From contig JBGSHY010000084.1 of NCBI GenBank assembly GCA_041751995.1, forward strand, positions 1-8,230: 8,230 nucleotides of DNA. The letters are read 5' to 3'. Positions 1 to 5,415 of the stretch are shown here, in pieces. The position numbers and the translations under genes are program-made. Position 1 is the first letter of the stretch; each line of letters opens with the position of its first letter. A model generated the notes under the pieces. The model searched no databases. It saw nothing but the letters and a program-made list of their open reading frames with translations, and was not told the origin of the DNA. The DNA is from JANMEX01 sp041751995. Its GTDB lineage: Bacteria > Pseudomonadota > Alphaproteobacteria > Rhizobiales > Rhizobiaceae.

Positions 1-82
1 GATCAAGCCGCTCATTGCGGCCAATACCGGCGGGCAACAGCGCATCGACAAAGCTGAACTGGCCCGATTGCTTCACCGCCAT
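1..82 (-). CDS. N-terminal fragment of a probable IS5-group transposase (cut by window edge)
   Basis: The minus strand opens with ATG at 82-80, preceded by a good ribosome binding site (GGAGGA, complement of 88-93, six bases away). The 27 visible residues include SFVDALLPAGIGRNERLD. The pattern 'Q-x-SF-x-[DE]-x-LLP...G-x-N-x-LxR/D' just after the start resembles N-termini of IS5-group (DDE, DUF772-type) transposases as I remember them. The catalytic part lies outside the window, so this is recognition of a short N-terminus only. If it is an insertion sequence, its terminal inverted repeat should fall between about 95 and 140; TTTTTGCAATGG at 125-136 is a possible end, but I cannot confirm it without the other end. 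A TATGAT-like -10 is present on the minus strand (complement of 111-116) without a clear -35. It could instead be an unrelated short N-terminus. Confidence 0.5.
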   Translation of the reverse strand, partial: MAVKQSGQFSFVDALLPAGIGRNERLD

Positions 83-135
83 GTCGATCCTCCAACTTCA
101 AACACAGAGAATCATAAACAGCGATTTTTGCAATG

Positions 136-190
136 GCCCCCCATGCGGGAGAGATGTCGGCGAATGCCGACAGAGAGGGGTGCCCCGGCG
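136..190. repeat. rhizobial-type intergenic palindromic repeat, unit 1
   Basis: A nested palindrome. The inner hairpin is TGTCGGC (155-161), loop GAAT, GCCGACA (166-172), a perfect 7-bp stem. It is flanked by GGGAGAGA on the left and AGAGAGGGG on the right. Read on the other strand it has the CCCCTCTCTGTCGGC...GCCGACATCTCTCCC layout of the short intergenic repeats common in Rhizobiales genomes. It shares the C-run/G-run edges with the two hairpin repeats that follow but has a different core. No T-run follows on either strand, so it is not a classical terminator. It lies just beyond the start of the transposase-like gene. Confidence 0.6.
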
Positions 191-221
191 GTGTGCAATG
201 TTGGTGCGGGATGCGGCTCTA

Positions 222-302
222 TCTCCCCCCCAATGCGGGGGAGAATGGAATTTCTTAGGCTTAGCCCTTCGCTAAGTCTTAGAAATTCCAAGAGAGGGGA
301 TC
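222..302 (+). repeat. hairpin repeat, left copy
   Basis: An 81-bp unit that begins TCTCCCCCC, has a short C-run/G-run hairpin (CTCCCCC...GGGGGAG, 223-243), then a long hairpin, and ends AGAGAGGGGATC. The long hairpin pairs 246-265 with 271-290 around the loop CCTTC: 20 positions with one G-T pair (259/277) and one T-T mismatch (256/280). A second copy lies in opposite orientation at 389-467. The two copies are identical at most positions and differ at a handful of bases plus two single-base indels. The homology stops sharply at TCT on one side and GATC on the other, which fixes the element ends. No open reading frame with coding character crosses it. Confidence 0.8.
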
Positions 303-388
303 AGGCGGTGAAAAATAGTCAGCACTGCATGCCTCGGGCTCCATTCGGAAAATGCCAAAATTAGCCTCTTCGTCAACCTCAACCCTGC

Positions 389-467
389 GATCCCCTCTCT
401 TGAAAATTCTAAGACTTAGCAAACGCTAAGCCCAAGAATTTTCATTCTCCCCCACATTGGGGGGAGA
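389..467 (-). repeat. hairpin repeat, right copy (inverted)
   Basis: A 79-bp copy of the element at 222-302, on the opposite strand. Its long hairpin joins 401-420 and 425-444 around the four-base loop AAAC. Compared with the left copy, two base pairs have changed on both sides of the stem: G-C at 248/288 became A-T, and T-A at 251/285 became A-T in the flipped sense. One change, A257 to G, converts an A-T pair to G-T. The two copies plus the 86-bp spacer (303-388, in which I see no gene or signal) form a large inverted arrangement that could extrude as a cruciform. The element ends 10 bp before the first operator-like site of aceA. Confidence 0.8.
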
Positions 468-477
468 CAAGGCACCC

Positions 478-496
478 TTTGTAAATCCTTTACAAA
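478..496. promoter_or_regulatory. operator-like inverted repeat, distal site of aceA
   Basis: TTTGTAAA (478-485), spacer TCC, TTTACAAA (489-496): a perfect 8-bp inverted repeat. A further AAATTTACA overlaps its right edge (494-502). The same half-site recurs just before aceA at 632-661. Repeated use of one palindromic half-site at two places upstream of a metabolic gene suggests binding of a dimeric regulator. In many actinobacteria and alphaproteobacteria isocitrate lyase is controlled by RamB/ScfR-type HTH regulators that recognise AT-rich TTTGC/GCAAA-like sites. Assigning this site to that type is inference. Confidence 0.55.
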
Positions 497-510
497 TTTA
501 CACCCCATCT

Positions 511-540
511 TTGACGCGCTGCAACATTCGCACACGAAAT
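511..540 (+). promoter_or_regulatory. possible aceA promoter (weak)
   Basis: TTGACG at 511-516 is a good -35 match. CGAAAT at 535-540 (18-bp spacer) is a poor -10. It lies downstream of the distal operator-like site and would leave a leader of about 135 bases. No better sigma70-type promoter is apparent nearer the gene. Reported only as the best candidate. Confidence 0.25.
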
Positions 541-575
541 TCCGTACCAAATCCACGCTATTCCGTGACCTTCTC

Positions 576-589
576 GTAAATTCATGACA
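576..589 (+). promoter_or_regulatory. partial copy of the aceA-proximal site
   Basis: GTAAATTCATGACA here reappears as GTAAATTC-GG-CATGACA at 634-650, a direct repeat interrupted by GGC versus nothing. The TGACA at 585-589 also pairs with TGTCA at 597-601 (5-bp arms, 7-bp spacer). This may be a third, weaker binding site of the same regulator or a remnant of duplication. Confidence 0.3.
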
Positions 590-631
590 AGTCCGCTGTC
601 ACAAACCCTGTCCATCTCGCATTTGCGAACG

Positions 632-661
632 TTGTAAATTCGGCATGACAGAAATTTACAA
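632..661. promoter_or_regulatory. operator-like inverted repeat, proximal site of aceA
   Basis: TTGTAAATT (632-640) and AATTTACAA (653-661) form a perfect 9-bp inverted repeat with a 12-bp spacer. It ends 22 bp before the aceA start and about 9 bp before its ribosome binding site. A protein bound here would block transcription or translation initiation. Its centre lies about 160 bp from the centre of the distal site at 478-496, close to a whole number of helical turns, so looping between the two is possible. As RNA it could also fold into a hairpin just ahead of the ribosome binding site. Confidence 0.55.
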
Positions 662-683
662 TACCAAAGTAGAAAGGCCTCCC

Positions 684-2279
684 ATGACCTACTCAACCGA
701 CATTCAAAAGACCGCAGACCTCATCAAGGGCTATCACGGCACATGGGACGGCATTGATCCGGAAGCCGTGGCCCGGATGCGCGCGCAGAACCGGTTCAAG
801 ACCGGGCTCGACATCGCCAAATACACCGCCGCCATCATGCGCAAGGACATGGCCGCCTATGACAAGGACCCGGCCAATTACACCCAGTCGCTCGGCTGCT
901 GGCATGGCTTCATTGGCCAGCAGAAGATGATCTCCATCAAGAAGCATTTCGGCACCACCAAGGGCCGCTACCTGTACCTCTCCGGCTGGATGATCGCTGC
1001 GCTCCGTTCCGAATTCGGCCCGCTGCCGGACCAGTCGATGCACGAAAAGACCTCCGTGCCGGCCCTCATCGAAGAGCTCTACACGTTCCTGCGCCAGGCC
1101 GACTCGCGTGAACTCAACATCCTGTTCCGCGATCTCGATGCCGCCCGCGCCGCCGGCAACGCCGTCAAGGAAAAGGAAATCCAGCACAAGATCGACACCT
1201 ACGAAACCCACGTCGTGCCGATCATCGCCGACATTGACGCCGGTTTCGGCAATGCGGAAGCCACCTACCTTCTCGCAAAGAAGATGATCGAAGCCGGCGC
1301 TTGCGCGCTGCAGATCGAAAACCAGGTGTCCGACGAAAAGCAGTGCGGCCATCAGGACGGCAAGGTCACCGTGCCGCATGAAGTGTTCCTCGCCAAGGTC
1401 CGCGCCTGCCGCTATGCCTTCCTGGAACTCGGCGTCGAAGACGGCATCATCGTCACCCGCACTGACTCGCTCGGCGCCGGCCTCACCCAGCAGCTCGCCT
1501 TCTCCAAGGAGCCGGGCGATCTTGGCGACCAGTACAATGCCTTCCTCGATTGCGAGGAAGTCACAGCCGATCAGCTGCAGTCGTCCGATGTCGTCATCAA
1601 GCGCGACGGCAAGCTCCTGCGCCCCAAGCGCCTTCCGTCAAACCTCTACCAGTTCCGCTCCGGCACCGGCGAAGCCCGCTGCGTGCTTGACTCGATTACC
1701 TCGTTGCAGAACGGTGCGGACCTGCTCTGGATTGAAACCGAAAAGCCGCACATCGCCCAGATCGCCGGCATGGTCGATGAAATCCGCAAGGTCATCCCCA
1801 ACGCCAAGCTCGTCTACAACAATTCGCCGTCCTTCAACTGGACGCTGAATTTCCGCCAGCAGGTGTTTGATGCCATGCAGGCCGAAGGCAAGGACGTGTC
1901 TGCCTACGACCGCGCCAAGCTGATGAGCGTTGACTATGACGGAACCGAGCTCGGCAACATTGCCGATGAGCGCATCCGCACCTTCCAGCGCGATGCCGCC
2001 GCCCGCGCCGGCATCTTCCACCACCTCATCACCCTGCCGACCTACCACACCGCCGCGCTCTCGACCGACAATCTCGCCAAGGAGTATTTCGGCGAACAGG
2101 CCATGCTCGGCTACGTCAAGAACGTCCAGCGTGCGGAAATCCGCCAGGGCATCGCCTGCGTCAAGCACCAGAACATGTCGGGCTCCGACATCGGCGATGA
2201 TCACAAGGAATATTTCGCAGGCGAGTCGGCCCTGAAAGCAGGCGGCGCGCACAACACGATGAACCAGTTCGCCGCCTGA
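684..2279 (+). CDS. aceA: isocitrate lyase (long, Pseudomonas-type form)
   Basis: Isocitrate lyase cleaves isocitrate to glyoxylate and succinate, the first glyoxylate-shunt step, allowing growth on acetate and fatty acids; it is cytoplasmic. The protein is 531 residues, the size of the Pseudomonas aeruginosa type and longer than the ~430-residue Escherichia coli type. The N-terminus carries YHGTWDGIDPEAVARMRAQN. The metal-binding region of the isocitrate lyase/PEP mutase fold is IIADIDAGFGN (about 180-190). The catalytic loop is KQCGH at 219-223 (Cys221), where the short form has KKCGH. NNSPSFNW follows near 375. I chose ATG 684 because AGAAAGG (671-677) lies six bases before it. An in-frame ATG at 645 has no ribosome binding site and sits inside the inverted repeat. 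It is monocistronic, with a terminator 28 bases after the stop. Identification is secure. Confidence 0.97.
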   Translation: MTYSTDIQKTADLIKGYHGTWDGIDPEAVARMRAQNRFKTGLDIAKYTAAIMRKDMAAYDKDPANYTQSLGCWHGFIGQQKMISIKKHFGTTKGRYLYLSGWMIAALRSEFGPLPDQSMHEKTSVPALIEELYTFLRQADSRELNILFRDLDAARAAGNAVKEKEIQHKIDTYETHVVPIIADIDAGFGNAEATYLLAKKMIEAGACALQIENQVSDEKQCGHQDGKVTVPHEVFLAKVRACRYAFLELGVEDGIIVTRTDSLGAGLTQQLAFSKEPGDLGDQYNAFLDCEEVTADQLQSSDVVIKRDGKLLRPKRLPSNLYQFRSGTGEARCVLDSITSLQNGADLLWIETEKPHIAQIAGMVDEIRKVIPNAKLVYNNSPSFNWTLNFRQQVFDAMQAEGKDVSAYDRAKLMSVDYDGTELGNIADERIRTFQRDAAARAGIFHHLITLPTYHTAALSTDNLAKEYFGEQAMLGYVKNVQRAEIRQGIACVKHQNMSGSDIGDDHKEYFAGESALKAGGAHNTMNQFAA

Positions 2280-2306
2280 CAGCGAAGTCCTCCAGTTACC
2301 CCAACT

Positions 2307-2334
2307 CGGGCGGGAGCAATCCCGCCCGCTTTTC
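2307..2334 (+). terminator. intrinsic terminator of aceA
   Basis: CGGGCGGGA (2307-2315), loop GCAA, TCCCGCCCG (2320-2328) form a perfect GC-rich 9-bp stem, followed by CTTTTCGTT. It sits 28 bases after the aceA stop and isolates aceA from the downstream gene. The 124 bases between it and the next start contain no further gene. Confidence 0.9.
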
Positions 2335-2458
2335 GTTCAAGCACGTTACTTCAAGCCGCCGCCATCGCCGGTTTTCAAAATTCATGCGGCAAATCAATCC
2401 ACCATCTTGCAAACGGCAGGATAATGAAACGTAATCAACCGGACAGGAGGATTGTCCC

Positions 2459-2728
2459 ATGCGTCTGTTTCTGATGTCAGCCACCACGGCCCTTGCGCTC
2501 ACCGTCGGCATGGTCCCGGCCTTGGCCGAGAGCTGTTACGATCTCTGGTACGAGCGCAACCAGATCTACGACGACAACGGCTTCTGTTTCAAAACCCAAC
2601 TGGGTCAGGACACGTTCGACAACTCCGATTGCTGGACCTCAAATCCCCAGCTTTCCCGCGCTGAAGTAAAGCGCGTCGCGGCGATCAAGAAGCGCGAGGC
2701 AGCCAAGCGTTGCAAGGTCAACAACTGA
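2459..2728 (+). CDS. small secreted YARHG-domain-like protein
   Basis: An 89-residue protein with a signal peptide: MRLFLMS start, hydrophobic stretch 8-17, and probable cleavage after ALA at about residue 23. The mature part, beginning ESCYDLWYERNQIYDDNG, has the LWYxRNxIY...GxCF pattern, then CW, then a charged 'LSRAEVKRVAAIKKREAAKRC' type tail written here only in part. This resembles the YARHG (DUF4453-like) domain of short alphaproteobacterial exported proteins. Four cysteines (about 26, 43, 58 and 85) could form two disulfides in the periplasm. The function of the family is unknown to me. Start choice is supported by AGGAGG at 2445-2450, eight bases before ATG. It converges on the next gene with only four bases between stop codons. 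Confidence 0.85.
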   Translation: MRLFLMSATTALALTVGMVPALAESCYDLWYERNQIYDDNGFCFKTQLGQDTFDNSDCWTSNPQLSRAEVKRVAAIKKREAAKRCKVNN

Positions 2729-2732
2729 CCCG

Positions 2733-3404
2733 TTACGGCAACAAATAGACATAGCGGCATTGCGCGTCGTCAAATCCGCCGTCACGCGTGGCATACCCGC
2801 GCACTTCAAACCGCGCAATGCCGGTCTGCTCGGTGATCGCCCGCACAGCCTCGTGTGTCGGGCTTGAGTCGAAATCCATTTCGAAAATGAAGGCGGCAGC
2901 CTTGCCGCCTTCCGGCTTCACGGCAAAGCCCATGTTGTTTATGTCTTTCATTTCATGGACAATTTTGCCGCTGATGCGAAGCGGCTTGCCGGGCCTGCCG
3001 GGCACTGTATCGGCCGCAGCGGGTATGGCCGTGATCATCAGGGGAACACTTGGCAGCTCGATATTTTTCAGCTGCGTTGCGCCCGGCTGCAGATTGTCCA
3101 GCGCGCCAAGCCGTTTGAGATAGGCGTCCTTCAGGCAGTCCGCCTTCGCTCCGCAGGCATCGCGCACCGTCCTCACCCAGTCCCGCTGATCGGCCTTCAG
3201 GCACGACGCTCCATCCCGCAGCGTCTCCGCCGCCCCGCCATAATAGTGTCCGAGATATTCGTCGAGGTCCGACAGCGATTGATCGGCGCAGATCGCCTTC
3301 TCGGTTTTGCTCTTCGCCTTGGCGCAGTCAAAGCTGGCTGCTTGGGCAGCGCCCGCCCCCAGCAGGAAAAAGGCGCATGTCATTGTCGCTGAAAGTTTCG
3401 CCAT
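2733..3404 (-). CDS. secreted LprI-like cysteine-rich protein
   Basis: 223 residues with a signal peptide (hydrophobic 9-22, cleavage near AQA/AS). Residues 24-105 match the lysozyme-inhibitor LprI-type N-terminal domain: FDCAKAKSKTEKAIC (Cys27, Cys39), LSDLDEYLGHYY, then QRDWVRTVRDAC and CLKDAYLKRL (Cys68, Cys84, Cys90). In that family such domains are exported and at least some bind lysozyme or act in envelope stress. The C-terminal half (about 106-223) is not one I recognise; it ends with a Cys near CRYVYLLP. Lysozyme inhibition is therefore only a possibility for this protein. A GGAGAGAG site lies about ten bases before the start. The DUF2189 gene ends up to 54 bases upstream on the same strand, so co-transcription is plausible. 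Confidence 0.8.
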   Translation of the reverse strand: MAKLSATMTCAFFLLGAGAAQAASFDCAKAKSKTEKAICADQSLSDLDEYLGHYYGGAAETLRDGASCLKADQRDWVRTVRDACGAKADCLKDAYLKRLGALDNLQPGATQLKNIELPSVPLMITAIPAAADTVPGRPGKPLRISGKIVHEMKDINNMGFAVKPEGGKAAAFIFEMDFDSSPTHEAVRAITEQTGIARFEVRGYATRDGGFDDAQCRYVYLLP

Positions 3405-3438
3405 AAACTGTTCACTCTCTCCGAACCTGCCGTAACCT

Positions 3439-3455
3439 GCTGGCCTGAAGCCAGC
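3439..3455 (-). other. hairpin between DUF2189 and LprI-like genes
   Basis: GCTGGC and GCCAGC (3439-3444 and 3450-3455) make a perfect 6-bp stem with a five-base loop, three bases after the stop codon of the upstream minus-strand gene. No T-run follows on the minus strand. It could be a weak terminator or 3'-end protector that lowers expression of the LprI-like gene, or it may be chance. Confidence 0.35.
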
Positions 3456-3458
3456 CCC

Positions 3459-4241
3459 TTACTCCACCGTCTTCTTGTAAATATGCCAGGTCGTATGCCC
3501 CAGCACCGGCAGCACAATGATCAGTCCGAGAAACAGCGGCAGCGACGCCATGATCACCAGCAGCGTCACGGCAATGCCCCAGCCGACCATGATCACCGGG
3601 CTGGCCAGCACCACCTTCACCGAAGTGATCATGGCGGTGACGATATCGAGTTCCTTTTCCATCAGCAGCGGAATGGAAATGACCGTGATCGAAAACATGA
3701 TGATCGCCAGCACCGCGCCCACCAGATGACCGATGCCGAGGAACAGCCAGCCCTCAGTCGTCGTCGTCAGCACCTTGATGAAGGCATCAATCGTAGAAAA
3801 GCTCTTCATGCCAAGAAACAGCGCCATCAAGAGCCGCACCTGATAGACCCAGACCCAGATGACGAACAGCACCACGAAAGCCATCCACGAAAGCTCGCGG
3901 CCGCGCTGCACCCACATGCGCGAGACCACTGCGTTCCAAGTTACCGGCTCACCGGTTTCCAATCGCCGCGACACCTCATACAGCCCGACGGCAAGAAAGG
4001 GGCCGATCAACGGAAATCCGATCGCAAACGGGTAAATCATCCAGGGCATGTTGAGCCAGCGGATGCAGGCGACAATCGCAATGCCGCAAAACGCGCAGAT
4101 CGCGCCGATCGCAAGCCCGAACATCGGTTTCGCCGCAAAATCTGCGATGCCGCGCGACACCGCTTTTTCCAGTTGCTCAAAAGTCAGCGCTTTGACCTTC
4201 GGCATCGGCGAAGCCGGCAAATACTGCGGTGCATCGGTCAT
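3459..4241 (-). CDS. DUF2189 family integral membrane protein
   Basis: 260 residues from the chosen start (MTDAPQYLP). After a soluble N-terminus with the family-like 'ALTFEQLEKAVSRGIADF' region (about 18-36), hydrophobic segments lie at roughly 38-60, 66-90, 118-142, 163-195 and 212-250. That suggests about six membrane spans. Polar links such as SRRLETGEPVTW and MEKELDIVTAM separate them. The length and opening motif fit DUF2189, predicted inner-membrane proteins of alphaproteobacteria with no established function. I prefer ATG 4241 over an upstream in-frame ATG at 4325 because GGGAGGGG lies about five bases before 4241, and the 28 extra residues look non-homologous. Identification of the family is good; the role is unknown. 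Confidence 0.88.
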   Translation of the reverse strand: MTDAPQYLPASPMPKVKALTFEQLEKAVSRGIADFAAKPMFGLAIGAICAFCGIAIVACIRWLNMPWMIYPFAIGFPLIGPFLAVGLYEVSRRLETGEPVTWNAVVSRMWVQRGRELSWMAFVVLFVIWVWVYQVRLLMALFLGMKSFSTIDAFIKVLTTTTEGWLFLGIGHLVGAVLAIIMFSITVISIPLLMEKELDIVTAMITSVKVVLASPVIMVGWGIAVTLLVIMASLPLFLGLIIVLPVLGHTTWHIYKKTVE

Positions 4242-4285
4242 CAAATCCCCTCCCAAGGATGCGCCGCCGATATGCGGCAGCCTGT

Positions 4286-4337
4286 CGCAGGTTGCGCCAA
4301 AATAGCGCAGGTGCAACTTGGCCAATTTGTCGCAGGT
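4286..4337. promoter_or_regulatory. three direct repeats CGCAGGT before phnA-like gene
   Basis: CGCAGGT occurs at 4286-4292, 4306-4312 and 4331-4337, each followed by TGC or TTGC. The copies are 20 and 25 bp apart, in the same orientation. They lie in the 152-bp divergent gap between the DUF2189 and PhnA-like starts. They may be regulator binding sites for either gene; the third lies over the likely promoter zone of the PhnA-like gene, although I see no convincing -35/-10 pair. A GC-rich background makes chance a real alternative. Confidence 0.35.
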
Positions 4338-4393
4338 GCTTGCCCTATTGCGCGGGGCGGTTCATAGCCGCGGCAACACAAAGGAGTTGAACC

Positions 4394-4606
4394 ATGGAAG
4401 TGCGCGATTCAAACGGAGCCATCCTCGTCGAAGGCGACACAGTCACCGTCATCAAGGATCTCAAGGTCAAAGGCTCGTCATCTGTCGTCAAGCGCGGCTC
4501 GGTGTTCAAGGGCATCCACCTGACCGACGAGCCGGGCGAAATCGAAGTCCGCTCCAAGGAAATCAAGGGCCTCGTCCTGAAGACCGAATTCGTCAAGAAG
4601 GGCTGA
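4394..4606 (+). CDS. PhnA/YjdM-like C-terminal domain protein
   Basis: A 70-residue protein whose whole length matches the C-terminal domain of PhnA/YjdM: VRDSNGAILVEGDTVTVIKD, then LKVKGSSSVVKRGS, ending LKTEFVKKG. The usual N-terminal zinc ribbon of full YjdM (about 110 residues) is absent. Such short stand-alone forms are common in alphaproteobacteria, so this is probably not a truncation. The name 'alkylphosphonate uptake' is historical; no phosphonate-cleavage genes are nearby, and the molecular role is unclear. AAGGAG at 4381-4386 is seven bases before ATG. A repeat element starts 34 bases after the stop. Confidence 0.9.
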   Translation: MEVRDSNGAILVEGDTVTVIKDLKVKGSSSVVKRGSVFKGIHLTDEPGEIEVRSKEIKGLVLKTEFVKKG

Positions 4607-4640
4607 GCGCAGTCCCGCAGCAGATATCAAAATTCCCAAT

Positions 4641-4745
4641 GGCGGAGCGAAAATGGTGGCCCGGAGAGCACCGGAGCGGAGCGTACTTAAGTACGTGAGC
4701 ACCGGAGCACATCCGGACACCATTTGCAGCCCGCCAGTGCGGATT
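4641..4745. repeat. intergenic repeat, long copy, abutting creA stop
   Basis: A 105-bp element. Outer arms AAATGGTG (4651-4658) and CACCATTT (4718-4725) pair perfectly. The middle has a 14-bp perfect palindrome CGTACTTAAGTACG (4682-4695) flanked by two direct copies of GAGCACCGGAGC (4666-4677 and 4697-4708). The right end GCGGATTTTAC runs to the base before the creA stop codon. A shorter relative is at 5339-5415. Elements with this GCACCGGAGC/GTACTTAAGTAC make-up look like an intergenic family I associate with rhizobial genomes, but I cannot name it. Transcribed from creA, it would form a long 3' hairpin. Confidence 0.75.
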
Positions 4746-5231
4746 TTACTGCGGCTTACCCTTGGTCCAGACAACCGGCTGGTTATACAGCGGCACGGTC
4801 GTCAGCGACATCTTGGCCGAACCGTCCTGCACCTGCCGCGAATGCGACAGGTAGATCAGCGTATCGTTCTTCTTGTCATAGATCCGGTTGACCACTTGCT
4901 GCTTCCAGATCAGCGAAATGCCCTGGTTGAACACCTCTTCGCCCTCTTCATCAAGCGAAATGTCGCCAACGGTGATCGCCCCGGTCTGGCGGCAGGCAAT
5001 GGATGTATCCGACGGGTTTTCAAACCAGTTGCCCTTCTGCAGCCGGTCGATCACGCCGCGGTCGAAATAGGAGATGTGGCAGGTGACGCCCTGCACTTCC
5101 GGGTCGCTGAACGCCTCGACAATGATGTCATTGCCAAACCAGTCGACGCCGACCTGCCCGACTTCGTCAGCAACCGCAGGCGCGGCAAGCAGTGTTCCGG
5201 CGCAAAGCGCTACAGCGGCAAATCTTTTCAT
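4746..5231 (-). CDS. creA: CreA family periplasmic protein
   Basis: 161 residues with a signal peptide (about 1-21, cleavage at VADE). The mature protein carries the CreA hallmarks in order: EVGQVGVDWFGNDIIVEAF, DPEVQGVTCHISYFDRG, then NWFENPSDTSIACRQTG, and a C-terminal LSHSRQVQDGSAKMSLTTVPL. Length is typical of the family. Two conserved cysteines (about 51 and 80) may be disulfide-bonded. CreA lies beside the creBCD regulatory genes in E. coli, but those are absent here and its biochemical role is not known. CGGAGA precedes the start by about ten bases. Intergenic repeats lie on both sides of the gene. Confidence 0.95.
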   Translation of the reverse strand: MKRFAAVALCAGTLLAAPAVADEVGQVGVDWFGNDIIVEAFSDPEVQGVTCHISYFDRGVIDRLQKGNWFENPSDTSIACRQTGAITVGDISLDEEGEEVFNQGISLIWKQQVVNRIYDKKNDTLIYLSHSRQVQDGSAKMSLTTVPLYNQPVVWTKGKPQ

Positions 5232-5338
5232 CAGGCAGTCTCCGTTCGCGCACCAAACGCGCTACCTGAATATGGGTTTGGAGCAGCGCGGTTTAAAGGC
5301 ATGTTTTTGTTTTCCCGCTCACGCAGAAAATTTGAACC

Positions 5339-5415
5339 GGCGAGTCGAAAATGGCGGCTTTCGAGCACCGGAGCGCAGGAAGACGCCATTTGCAGGCCGC
5401 CGATTCGAATTTTCC
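5339..5415. repeat. intergenic repeat, short copy, abutting cytochrome b561 stop
   Basis: A 77-bp relative of the element at 4641-4745. It has the outer arms AAATGGCG (5349-5356) and CGCCATTT (5384-5391), a single GAGCACCGGAGC (5363-5374), and the GGCCGCC...GAATTTT right end running to the stop codon of the cytochrome gene. It lacks the palindrome and one copy of the 12-bp direct repeat. From the end of that direct repeat to the TTTT, both copies are exactly 39 bp with no gap and about 70% identical. The arms carry a compensated change (T-A in the long copy, C-G here). Confidence 0.7.

Noticed and set aside
15..364. Two plus-strand open frames (86 and 98 codons) across the repeat region
   Set aside because: They run through the palindromic repeats, have no ribosome binding site, and their translations look like random GC-rich sequence.
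136..467. CRISPR array
   Set aside because: The repeat units are palindromic, in mixed orientation, irregularly spaced and few, with no cas genes. This is not array structure.
645..683. Extended aceA start at ATG 645
   Set aside because: It has no ribosome binding site and lies within the operator-like inverted repeat. ATG 684 has a good site and yields the usual 531 residues.
693..1379. Long minus-strand frame (228 codons) opposite aceA
   Set aside because: It is a shadow of aceA produced by high third-position GC. The same applies to 1638-2252 (minus) and 1378-1848 (plus).
3483..4367. 294-codon plus-strand frame opposite the DUF2189 gene
   Set aside because: The translation is rich in His, Arg, Asp and Gln without domain character, as expected for the antisense of a membrane protein gene. 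The minus frame has a ribosome binding site and membrane spans.
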